64,000 bases of DNA from Anaerolineae bacterium (GTDB lineage Bacteria; Chloroflexota; Anaerolineae; Promineifilales; Promineifilaceae), in contig JAUIAP010000023.1 of assembly GCA_030425205.1 (NCBI GenBank), positions 39,202-103,201 on the forward strand. The letters run 5' to 3'. The position numbers and the translations under genes were made by a program. Below the pieces are notes generated by a model. It was given only the letters and a program-made list of their open reading frames with translations. It made no database searches and was not told the origin of the DNA. Below are positions 39,201 through 44,161 of the stretch, one piece after another. Positions within the stretch are counted from its first letter, which is position 1. Every line of letters starts with the position of its first letter.

Positions 39201-39402
39201 TCTCCGCCGTTGCCAGCGGAATTAGCGTCTGCTCCATCTGAGCAGTGAAACGGTAGTTGTCGCTCGCTCCTACGCTCGCCAGCAGGTTCTCAAAGGTGCG
39301 TTCAGCAGGGGAGTCCGCTTCAGCGCGATTGGTTGCCAGCGCAATTAGGGCAATAACGGCAATTAGCAGTGCAGCGTAGATTAGTTGTCTCGGCTTATTC
39401 AT
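27271..39402 (-). CDS. giant multidomain surface protein (EF-hand-like, Ig-like, FG-GAP, beta-helix)
   Basis: The start at 39402 rests on GGAG 8 bases upstream and an ATGA overlap with the preceding ORF; the protein is 4043 residues. Order: signal/anchor helix (LIYAALLIAVIALIALA); a ~250-residue LppX-like domain; two membrane helices (about 280-330); thrombospondin-3-like Ca-binding repeats (about 380-495, DTDTDEDGLSDFVEN); an unrecognised alpha-rich region with hydrophobic helices near 1180-1250; more Ca-binding repeats (about 1455-1540); Ig-like domains (about 1715-1950); seven FG-GAP propeller blades (about 1975-2375, 'GDxNxDGxxD'); two pectate-lyase-like beta-helices (about 2415-2585 and 2665-2870); further Ig-like domains; and a C-terminal membrane helix with basic tail (LLALWLLLFTFIGMVWV then RRYRYAK). 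It is probably an adhesin or sheath protein anchored at its C-terminus. Confidence 0.88.
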   Translation of the reverse strand: MNKPRQLIYAALLIAVIALIALATNRAEADSPAERTFENLLASVGASDNYRFTAQMEQTLIPLATAENIGRSEERIDSMIIGQIAPDKNTLDLRFESSDIPNLLLEQENGNTYLIQNGERTLVDSPLAASAPDGSFAGYLHAATHIVERSDPNFPNYTIYQFELDGNAFGAYLAEQMRANLPANQQYRGVVPARTATLMNGVGEVWLDADGILRRQILDVTMPELNEQYGSQSHIVIDYQYGDETSAIRGLPDAVVPLVQAVVDCRSGDPCGMVETFTQTRLLTSQSTYQLLLVLITIGFVTLLLRRPRSLRVTLPIFLAFLMVVNPILPLVASAASEDMPQPQSLLDALNLNNTAVSDSSVRNTQHAIRNTMPALLNDDNSACGVSDDRDTDTDEDGLSDFVENCLGTSPYLTDTDGDQLGDMLEVTGFVFTDTQNIPTTYYSNPLEADSNFDGQSDLSEWARPYGTADKWDMDGDDKPNLWDTDDDGDGVSDSIDLDPAYTTDYLDLFRMTLYDNQEIEGYQIVEFQVQPEDHEHLRYTTHVLDWPYDAAGTIQDIDGSTDDLTLRPYLKVYTSDLPSEELMQMYGIQKFESTSEGFYYLYLPLSPIGDGGNIEAFSGTIVYDTQGLSGRTRWRESKLSWLAFFEQDDGSADLIAEYEEEAFRFSGLHVSRQADFDYAVLGTPNDPDDNLKLFQLMSALSASYLATLQVDLDSLERRFVTNPNPITTWGLMDDVTFERAETPPGFLAALPVELAKSYANFLTNNSYPQDELASLIVAMEGRTSLLTLGDSTTTDEIYLDQKTLKGKLNNAPMATVRSINMSFLSYANNAWGQASAETIADTMTTRYDVDAIAASLQDLYPGIDGADLIDTLALANYSLEDGMQTMIQYGDTTYVELVAYDEAVEDATAPAPQENIFSYLLRVGGLGVPGEGVTFDDYDSYLQYRYSITGQADWDAATMPLVMLGAKSAVFAGHILAMIMSDDTVTDIVTVDRSAQYKRVANEIERVADIESIPSVRPGPRNSVTYQVNKSDGLEDLFRAAELDPEVIGNETTIGGELADLADDEFVIGEYDMVEGGYDGDLDGNLNPDGEFEVIGDDFDDSGTPGLDADVCPTRRAANCGIDVSDLDNNIGNVDDIVVVKRAGAWAKIAPKLKKAMVVAGGVLEVAGLGLDLASIWTTYANFESIYQYERTQSLVFAVTMTVILVVVAVLSVFIAPLGFAFMFIDLVFLLADLIGLAHGQSVSTRDLFIAELIGTIWDVDSQTRVRDFEFGGLEMNAADPLLAGNRLKIEDQFTGVIQATYNTTIGELAHGSSHGYFRVTSDSDALSIAQNWDDPDCSDEPEWYYDSSARTYYPESQVCTNDLWVTVDFDAPAINAVVSLKHIAQFNTRYKECIFGDCTSYTDVATLPDELPDEQKWDYIDITLDILPATLTELWHWDALTALSTNDADADGLTYYYETELFDTDPNEWDSDRDELSDAFEAWSDLYANSADIDNDGLSDGLELRIGTGINDADSDDDGLFDGAEFSYYDDTGTWIPGGWSVDIDGGNFFVFASPFSADLDQDELNDRSETGQDIGTAASSPYAPNALVPAVSFTASPFQSASDGRYGVFVKQGDVVSATLTIDNFAAAAVDQVVKMCLPDAAWSNTSVVVSGLNPANLPTAVLNGDCYEWDFSAQPLYQFFDFEAVFTGQVGASGNITTPLTIEVPYTNSDGNRIIRDNVSFTVDNDAPSVLITEPLTNTRLAGDFFVVGGFASDDLTWVDHVEVTVPAGTFDAAGTTPWAYTWELPDGGSASVTAIAYDAAGNASAPFEVVVTVDSLAPVVTTNFADGATIAAGESYSDTIMLHGTVSDNYAGVVYVQMAYNNQPYRTIWSAETPQTSTAWSGEWELPFITESAQGEHTLRLRAADDYGNITVLEQSVFVDLLPPTNELTDRRFSADTIAHIPLNQPLTLQGVANDAGRNPTAAGPIALAGTLNVIDDATIWLQPDSFEVDDAGVTVAWIGDYNGDRLGDMAIGFPASSDGRGKVVVVTGRAGDWPNPNLGDMEQLFGKAPTFYGEIGAGLGATIAPAGDFDGDGFEDMLVGDLANNRVFLVYGNLGNQGSNLLLEGTNVGNWDTISAENETITQFASAGDVNNDGYSDILIATDSGVHLLVGGHPATTANVSDLSAATLAVGNASVTGVGDATGDLVADFAIAVPAGAGSGGTVHLFSGSSGWVAAGGSSLTTATAVTSFATSDAAPTLINAGDLNDDGFADFAFSSGDNPVVVYGGSYTTETIGGGFAATPNGFLAAAGDTNKDGKSDLLVGNADGDAYLLLGGDLNTIAATVEGVAGSASAPYTTGADLAGDGSADLLLVPSASAASNGGFGLLNTAKPAHISQDALPQRIYDFGLTIYDGESRQSSNVNRQSSIGDVTAGSADADYTSIQAAIDSGASRVLILPGVYYEAITLTSGVEVIGSGAGLTTLMLPAGESVIVSADGVTNAALLNLTLKSDGMGIGVAATNGAAVELERLLVEGMATAVTVDGATSDVNFKNISIIANVNGIAASNCADLDVRNTIFAYNTGTALAYEACASIQRHEFNLFYANGTDQTPNDPGSGEVFSNPRFQNYATGDYRVEDISPVINAGSPGDAVPPGAGDRIDIGHLEQTGGGYIASHDYCSTCENDGLIWGVNAFDTIQGAVDSAENDLLNLFGGDGSQFVVGVDSGTYTESITVSWNLQLLGSDPDNTTIQGVGGPAVTISATVGTKVGGFTLLGAGATPIGVYVTKGSSGVVIDRNLIKDNATGILFDKRSSGLVTFNTLVNNTTAIEATGKYNWADTNSNLLSGNSNGLVASNDGVVFSYRNLLNNTIDYTNVITGVDDILGVDPLLTGSYSYLTVGSPAVDAGDVREAVPSGGGLVADIGWHELRIAPISVLMGQADDSIATESYGVGSAEYAIVAVADPATPVTSTLPTTWTDATLDSPNEKLSYWDATFTPTTTGYYRIYSRATDGLGNSETNSDDWFDGAFYVDDTAPAVSISYARPSGVANTWLQLTGVVTDYIGTSFDIDQVYFTIDGERYEGRWSLDGWEADGVTGRTFHFIYENDTGSNDLLDLQAFAVDGAGQVGQSALLNDISVSHDNFTDYFDSTGPRIWHIEADDDYPSLIPPFQNNNIYSGTITFQGLAYDQRKHFGTDPQEGFSGIDGYQISFDGGLTWDTMERTIDFLNNLEGNGRILPYEWEIPADLDATTIPVKIRATDYDGNSQFAVFKVTVDTGAPRIVGTINLDAGPALGQHVDEITYLDFSWIEPTDGGGEVTMLGNFGQVEPTIMPTAVQPTNERIGARITEGGEWYALVGAEDEVGNEDWMWIGPWYAGQVRDPDAPNGLPWGGAIQSIEFTVDGVIDLTHGEYLTPTEWLDTDARSGSPQSLYNAWSAGQSFVGWSGADWETDGTLFVYYDLIDGGTTQPVSDTGSIVLPFSADFAVSYAGGGEWFAQQWQFDGNAWTTTGSPELVGIDQTMKGFEFKIDFELGNLESADNHRMMAYASDDSGEVWAAFPRNNSLNGTFAHYYDWNITVGGDLLELPTNAQLSDLDMAVSSDPSEATTLSHGETVTVVVTLANLVGGTTSGIQLQVTGSAGVNYQTVAGATCNDCAADDSWLLDVPALAVDATQIVTLTARLDADLTGLNAVTTTVELISASSDYSAETISHRLDLAAPSVTILRAPGNVISSAPLNIEGTADDGAGAGVALVEISHDQANWQSAVDTASWTALITPTTGHNSQLLVYARATDLHGQVSDVISATLVVDDVPPVITPTVPAIVGGASVVRLTGIASDPEPAYAEVAQVQIQIDGGNWETVNLAIADTNGDRDWLYSWQLPREDGGQHTIRYRAFDYAGNVVTSTAPLMTVVDTVAPVLNVDRYFSAIQVNDPTPVLSGTIADGHSSDSVRVVAQPTVGDSVELTATVESNGRAVGSSWRISADTLPVGSYTLIVLVTDEAGNETISDPYALEVTVGVPTSVDLQQLDTATGSQLLALWLLLFTFIGMVWVTHEQLRRYRYAKSVD
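32161..32245. repeat. heptamer repeat (ATTGACG / ATTTACG) inserted in frame in the giant gene
   Basis: Plus strand reads five near-copies of ATTGACG, then ATCGTAAATCGTCAATCC and AATCGTAAATCCG. On the coding (minus) strand it is translated as RIYDFGLTIYDGESRQSSNV and onward, a low-complexity linker exactly between the FG-GAP propeller and the first beta-helix. The same words form the hairpins flanking pbpA. The element has entered a coding region without breaking the frame. Confidence 0.8.
38286..38321. repeat. five-unit heptamer array (CGTATTG) in frame in the giant gene
   Basis: CGTATTG CGTATTG CGTGTTG CGTATTG CGTACTG form a tandem array of 35 bases. On the coding strand it reads VRNTQHAIRNTM, just upstream of the first Ca-binding repeats. 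The same heptamer occurs in the hairpin at 186-223. Because seven bases shift the reading phase each time, unit types encode different residues along the array. Confidence 0.8.
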
Positions 39403-39605
39403 TTGTTTTCTCCAGTGTCTCTCGGTAACTGTTGACTTTCGGCCGCTTCCATCCCCCGAAACAGCGACCACATAAACACAAACAGCTCACGCTGCGATGC
39501 AAAATATTGGGTTGTGCCATCTTGGGTGTCGCGCAGCATGATGCGCCATTGGGCGTTGTCGGTGCGCTGTAAACGAAGGAGGTAGGCCTGGTAGTGGTCG
39601 TTCAT
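39399..39605 (-). CDS. small protein translationally coupled to the giant surface protein
   Basis: A 68-residue protein (MNDHYQAYLLRLQRTDNAQW to the end ...LPRDTGENK). Its TGA overlaps the ATG of the giant gene as ATGA, so the two are translated together. The middle section (WRIMLRDTQDGTTQYFASQRELFVFMWSLF) has the look of a compact beta-alpha fold ending in an amphipathic helix. There is no signal peptide. I do not recognise a named family. A role in controlling or assisting production of the surface protein is inferred only from the coupling. Confidence 0.75.
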   Translation of the reverse strand: MNDHYQAYLLRLQRTDNAQWRIMLRDTQDGTTQYFASQRELFVFMWSLFRGMEAAESQQLPRDTGENK

Positions 39606-39736
39606 GTGACGACTTTACAAGTCAAACGTCACGTGAACGTCATATGGGGAATTGGGACATTTGGTACATCTTTACATTCTTGACTGCGGCGTATAAAATG
39701 ACATCATTATTGATGCGGATTATGATGGAGAACAAG

Positions 39737-40009
39737 ATGATAAAACAGTTTGAGACCGTTCGCACAACCGTTACACTGCCTGTCGGCCTGGTCAATCGGT
39801 CACAGCATTTCATCGACAGCGGCACGATTCCAAGTCGCAATATGCTGATCGTCACCGCCCTTGAGCAATTTCTATTGGAGTTGGAGCGCGAGGAGATCGA
39901 CCGCCAATTCGAGGCGATGGCAGATGATGCTGACTATCAACTGCTCAACGAGCAGATTGCAGAAGAATTTGCCGAAAGTGATTGGGAAGCATTGGAGGAA
40001 TCGGCATGA
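39737..40009 (+). CDS. MazE-like antitoxin (ribbon-helix-helix type)
   Basis: A 90-residue protein. The start at 39737 is preferred because GGAG lies six bases before this ATG. The frame stays open to 39644, but that part is hydrophobic and lacks a binding site. Residues about 5-45 (FETVRTTVTLPVGLVNRSQHFIDSG then SRNMLIVTALEQFL) fit a ribbon-helix-helix DNA-binding domain. The acidic tail (DDADYQLLNEQIAEEFAESD) is the part that usually wraps the toxin. It overlaps the toxin start as ATGA. Autorepression by the pair is expected from the family. A weak promoter-like TTTACA (39671) and TATAAA (39692) lie upstream. Confidence 0.85.
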   Translation: MIKQFETVRTTVTLPVGLVNRSQHFIDSGTIPSRNMLIVTALEQFLLELEREEIDRQFEAMADDADYQLLNEQIAEEFAESDWEALEESA

Positions 40010-40344
40010 GACGGGGTGACATTTTTGATGCTCGCTTGAACCCGACCGAAGGATCAGAGCAAGCAGGGACGCGCCCCGTCGTCATCGTCAGCCGCGATGC
40101 AATTAACGGGAATAGCTCCGTTATCGTCGTTGTCCCACTAACGAAGGCAAGCAACGTCAAACGCACCTATCCAAACAACGTCACGATTGCCAAAGGGGAA
40201 GGTGGGTTGACTTTTGAATCTGTCCTGCTCGGTGGACAAATTCGCGCTATCTCAAAATCACGCCTTTTGCGGAAACGCGGCGCGCTATCCACAGTGACAA
40301 TTCAAAAAATCGACCGAGCGTTGCGGATTACGTTGGATTTGTGA
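40006..40344 (+). CDS. mazF: MazF/PemK-family endoribonuclease toxin
   Basis: A 112-residue protein with the MazF signature: MRRGDIFDARLNPTEGSEQAGTRPVVIVS (loop and strands forming the RNA-binding groove), VIVVVPLTKA, and the C-terminal QIRAISKSRL. The conserved Arg in 'GTRPVVIVS' and the Thr in 'PLTKA' are present, so it should be an active mRNA interferase. The ATG at 40006 overlaps the antitoxin stop (ATGA). The pair sits between the giant surface-protein operon and a large STAND regulator. Confidence 0.92.
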   Translation: MRRGDIFDARLNPTEGSEQAGTRPVVIVSRDAINGNSSVIVVVPLTKASNVKRTYPNNVTIAKGEGGLTFESVLLGGQIRAISKSRLLRKRGALSTVTIQKIDRALRITLDL

Positions 40345-40368
40345 TAGGTTTCAGCTTGGGGCAGAGAG

Positions 40369-40488
40369 TTATGTTTGCAGAGTTTGATCCATAAAGATAG
40401 CTATCTCATTAAGTACTTGTGCATCATCTTTGTCATATTGAAAAGTGCGATTGATTGTTTCAATGCTATCAATGCCCAATTGTTCCAT
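40369..40488 (-). CDS. small AT-rich ORF, unknown
   Basis: Between mazF and the STAND regulator, a minus-strand frame from ATG 40488 to TAA 40369-40371 encodes 39 residues (MEQLGIDSIETINRTFQYDK to the end ...FMDQTLQT). It is protein-like and acidic and markedly more AT-rich than its neighbours. It may be the remnant tail of a larger acquired gene or a real microprotein. No ribosome-binding site is clear and no family is recognised. Confidence 0.3.
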   Translation of the reverse strand: MEQLGIDSIETINRTFQYDKDDAQVLNEIAIFMDQTLQT

Positions 40489-40535
40489 AACAACAATTAA
40501 GTTTTATATGGCAGCGGATATCCCGATCCCATTTA

Positions 40536-43500
40536 CTATGTTGCTAGTTTAGCCAGATTGCGAACCGCTCGTACAAGCTCAAAATGGGTCGGATCGACGA
40601 TAGGAGATAATAGCTGTTGCGCATGCTCAAAGTGCTGGCGTGCGCTGTCTGATTCGGCCGATTTCAACGCAAGTTCACCCAACGTGTTGAAGTATGCGCC
40701 CGCCAAAAAGCTATCAATGCAATGCTTGGCGACGTAGATGGCGTGGGCGCGGTCGAGCAAAGAGCGGGCGGTGGTGAGGTCGTTTTGATAGATGGCGAGA
40801 TCGGCCGAATAGACCAGCGTTTCGGCCGTATCGAGATAGGTCGGGCGCCATTGCACATACGTCGTGCGGGCTGACGTGAGATGGCTGTCGGCGACAGTGT
40901 AATCGGTCAGGTGAAAATATGTCCAGCCGAGCCACATCTGTATACGCGCAACCAGTGGCGACTGCTCAGGCAGTGTTGCGCGTCGAATTTCCAAGGCGCG
41001 TGATAGGTTAGCAGCACCGCTCGTCAGTTGCCCCACCATTGCTTGTGTAAAGCCAAGATTCGCGAGCGGACCGCTCGTATTATAGTTGTTCGCCCCAAAC
41101 GCCTCTACGCGAATATCAATCGCCTTTTGAAAGTACACGGCGGCATGGGTGTAGTCACCACGGCGAAAGGCGTTCACCCCCAGCATGTTGTAATTTTCGG
41201 CAAACTGCGGGTGATTGGGCGGCAACGTTTTGCGTCGAATCGTCAAGACGCGCTCTTGACAACGAGCCGCCTCTGCGAAATCCCCCAATGTGCTGTAAAC
41301 TCCACCCAGATTTTGCAACACACGCACCATTATCTGCTCTTGCGGCGGGTCGAGCGCTTCATGACCGCGCAACGCCGTCTCAAACATCTCTTTCGCCTCG
41401 ACCAAGCGGTTTGTATGCCAGTGTAGAATGGCGAGGTTTTGCAGCATATTGATCGTTCGAACATGTGCATCGCCCAACTCACGCCGACAAATTTCGTACC
41501 CCTCCTCATAAGGCGGCCATGCGCGTTTGATTAACCCTTGCTTCATCAACAGCGTCCCAAAGATATTCAAACTCTGTGCCAGCGCGAGGGCTTCGGCGGG
41601 CTGAAAGCGGCGCAGGATGGCGATGGACTGTTCCACATATGGCTCTGCCTCAAAATACGCGCCGGTGTCGATCAGATGTAGGCCAAACCAACTGCTCAAC
41701 TTTGCCGCGCTGACGAGATGCAATGCCAACCCATTCGCAATCACCCGGCGCACATGCACGTCGGAAAGCGGCAACGTGCCGAGATAGATCGCCTGCTTCT
41801 GTTCTTCGCTGAGCAACTGTCGTAGCGTGGTGGCGACACGGTCGGTGGCTTCATGCTTGACTTCGACCGTTGCCTGTACCAATACAAAGGCGGCGATCAG
41901 GCGGTGCATGACGACGTTTTCGTGACCTTTGTGGCTGACAAAGCCGAGCGCATCGAGTCGATTGAGCGCGTCAATCGCGGCGAGTTCGGCCGACCAATCT
42001 GCCTCAGCCCCCACCATCACGTTGAGCAGGACAGCCTGTGGAATGGGTTCACCGTGGGCAAAGTTGGCAATCAGGGTGAGCAGGCGGATTGCCAGCGCGT
42101 CTGTATCGTCGTCCGGGAGCAGTTGATTGTAGTTGAGGGCGAAGGTTCGGCCGATATGCAGATCATGCCCCGTCGGAGAGAGGTCACTGCCCCGCCCAAT
42201 GAGCGACGGATGGCGCAAGAGGTCGCGTTCGCGCAGCTGTTTGAGATATGCCGCCGCGCTGACATGGCGATAGCGGTTGAGAAAGCCACCCGCCAGATGG
42301 AGGGCGAGGGGGAGGTCGCCTAATTCGGCCGAAATCTCCCCCACAGTCGCTAAATCTGCTTGCGCCGCTGTTGGCGCAAGTTGGTTCAACAACGCGATCC
42401 CCTCATCCCGATCCAGCGGTGTCAAATGACGCACCTGCACCCCCAGCTCCCGCGCCCATGTCCCCCGCCGACTCGTCACCAGCACATGACAGCCACCCGT
42501 CACGGGCAACCACTTTTCCAGCAATGCTTCATCTTCGCAGTTGTCGAAAATCAGCAAACGTGGTGTTGCGCTCTGCCACGCCTGCTGCACGCGCTCGATC
42601 TGATCGGTCAGCGCGAGCTTGTCCACCATCTGATACAACTTCATCCCGCGTTCTCCACCAATATGCGCGATCTCTTTCGGCACGTTATGCGCGTCAGCAA
42701 AGCTCAACCAGTAGATTTCGGCAAAGTAGCGACCGAAGCGATAGGCGAACTCAACCGCCAACTGCGTCTTGCCCATGCCGCCCATGCCACAAATGGCGGC
42801 GACAGGCGGTTTGGCGCGGTTTTCGGAGAGGAGGAGATAACGGGCGAGAGTGCGGAGGGAGTTTTTTCGGCCGATAAAGTCATCGTTGCGCCTATAGGGC
42901 AGCAGCGAGCGCGGTGGCAGCGGCGCAGGGTCGGGCAACGTCTCCCCCGACCATCTTTCAATCGTCGGAGATGCGATGAGTGGCGTGACAGGCGTTGCGA
43001 GCTGCGCGATCTGCTCGGCCAACGCTTGCGTCGCTGCCTCTGGTTCGACCCCCAACTCTTTCCACAACAACTGTCGACACGTCTCATACTGCTGTTGCGC
43101 CGCACCGATCTGCCCATCCGCGACGAGCAGTTGCATCAATGTCCGCTGCGCTTCTTCATCTAGCGGGTCGATCGTCACCCAACGCCGCGCGGCGTTCACG
43201 CCACTCGTCCACGCTGTCGCCGCATTGTATCCCGCACACAGACGCCGATAGCCATCTCGCACTTGGCGTTGTAGATGTTCCCGCGCCACCGTCAGCCATT
43301 CGTTGAAGCGCGGCGCGTCGGCAATATAGAAAGTTGCCAGCAGTTCGCCAGTGTAAAGCTTGAGTGCCTCATCCAATGTGGCGAGATCATCTGTGGTCAG
43401 CCCTGCCCGCAACTGATAGAGATCGACATCGCTATCTGGCAGCGGCTCAAACGCCAGTGTCTTGCGGGATACCTGAACTTCGGGAACCCATTTGCGAATC

Positions 43501-43709
43501 CGATTGAGCAGCGAGCGCAAATTTTTCAGCGACTGCGCCGTTGATGTCGCTTCCCAAAGCAAATCGGCGACCAGTTCACGCGGCTGCAATCCGCCATTGA
43601 CCAGTAGATATATGATAATCGCGCACCCCTTCGGGCTTTTCAGCACAGGGGATAACGCTTTACCAGTATGAATCGAGAGGGAGCCGAGTAGTTTGAATCG
43701 TCGCATCAT
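40536..43709 (-). CDS. BTAD/SARP-type STAND regulator with TPR repeats
   Basis: A 1057-residue protein. N-terminal ~100 residues are a winged-helix output domain (LVADLLWEA, SLKNLRSLLNRIRKWVP), followed by the bacterial transcriptional activation domain to about residue 245 (YTGELLATFYIADAPRFNEWL, LGVEPEAATQALAEQ). An NB-ARC-type ATPase follows, with the P-loop CGMGGMGKTQLAVEF near residue 310, LLIFDNCED (Walker B) and VLVTSRRG (sensor). The last ~400 residues are TPRs (for example 'G.Y..A...Y..A..I'), including Kinesin-light-chain-like units. The layout is that of AfsR/SARP regulators: ligand or protein binding by the TPRs releases the DNA-binding domain. The target is unknown; the MazEF pair is downstream. 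Confidence 0.88.
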   Translation of the reverse strand: MMRRFKLLGSLSIHTGKALSPVLKSPKGCAIIIYLLVNGGLQPRELVADLLWEATSTAQSLKNLRSLLNRIRKWVPEVQVSRKTLAFEPLPDSDVDLYQLRAGLTTDDLATLDEALKLYTGELLATFYIADAPRFNEWLTVAREHLQRQVRDGYRRLCAGYNAATAWTSGVNAARRWVTIDPLDEEAQRTLMQLLVADGQIGAAQQQYETCRQLLWKELGVEPEAATQALAEQIAQLATPVTPLIASPTIERWSGETLPDPAPLPPRSLLPYRRNDDFIGRKNSLRTLARYLLLSENRAKPPVAAICGMGGMGKTQLAVEFAYRFGRYFAEIYWLSFADAHNVPKEIAHIGGERGMKLYQMVDKLALTDQIERVQQAWQSATPRLLIFDNCEDEALLEKWLPVTGGCHVLVTSRRGTWARELGVQVRHLTPLDRDEGIALLNQLAPTAAQADLATVGEISAELGDLPLALHLAGGFLNRYRHVSAAAYLKQLRERDLLRHPSLIGRGSDLSPTGHDLHIGRTFALNYNQLLPDDDTDALAIRLLTLIANFAHGEPIPQAVLLNVMVGAEADWSAELAAIDALNRLDALGFVSHKGHENVVMHRLIAAFVLVQATVEVKHEATDRVATTLRQLLSEEQKQAIYLGTLPLSDVHVRRVIANGLALHLVSAAKLSSWFGLHLIDTGAYFEAEPYVEQSIAILRRFQPAEALALAQSLNIFGTLLMKQGLIKRAWPPYEEGYEICRRELGDAHVRTINMLQNLAILHWHTNRLVEAKEMFETALRGHEALDPPQEQIMVRVLQNLGGVYSTLGDFAEAARCQERVLTIRRKTLPPNHPQFAENYNMLGVNAFRRGDYTHAAVYFQKAIDIRVEAFGANNYNTSGPLANLGFTQAMVGQLTSGAANLSRALEIRRATLPEQSPLVARIQMWLGWTYFHLTDYTVADSHLTSARTTYVQWRPTYLDTAETLVYSADLAIYQNDLTTARSLLDRAHAIYVAKHCIDSFLAGAYFNTLGELALKSAESDSARQHFEHAQQLLSPIVDPTHFELVRAVRNLAKLAT

Positions 43710-44161
43710 ATCTCACTGCGCGACAAGTCCAATCGAAACGTGTCCTGACTGCCTTTGCTGCATGTCTATTGGGCATAAACTGCAAGTGCTGACGAACCGC
43801 AACCTCACAGGCGGGATGGCCGGTTGTTTTTCGGCCGAAAACATCTCTGCAAACGCAGCCCCTCCAAACGGCATGCCAAAATTTTTAGCCAACCGCATGA
43901 ACCTGTTGCTATTCGGATAAATTATTTGTGCCGCTCGTGCTGTTTGTTGGTTTGGCTGAATGTTTCGTGACATGCTGCTCGCTCCAAATATTCCATGATA
44001 CGCCCTCAACGTCATTTTTGAGCGTCATCAAGCGGTTGTCAAGTCGATTTTGCACCCTATGATTTTGCCAGCAAAGTCATAGGCGCGCATGAACCGATTC
44101 TGTGTCACTGAAAGAAAGAGTTTGCCGTGTCAAAAGTGTCACTTTCAACCCGGCAACTATC
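43710..44161. other. intergenic stretch between two minus-strand genes
   Basis: No gene is supported. It is the leader region of the STAND regulator and contains one TCGGCCGA (near 43831). A minus-strand frame at 43713-44015 has an irregular composition and no binding site, and reads into the regulator's own leader. The part beside 44161 holds the end of the sensor-kinase transcript, with no obvious terminator. Confidence 0.5.

Noticed and set aside
43713..44015. 100-residue minus-strand ORF upstream of the STAND regulator
   Set aside because: It has no binding site or domain, irregular composition, and overlaps the regulator's leader.
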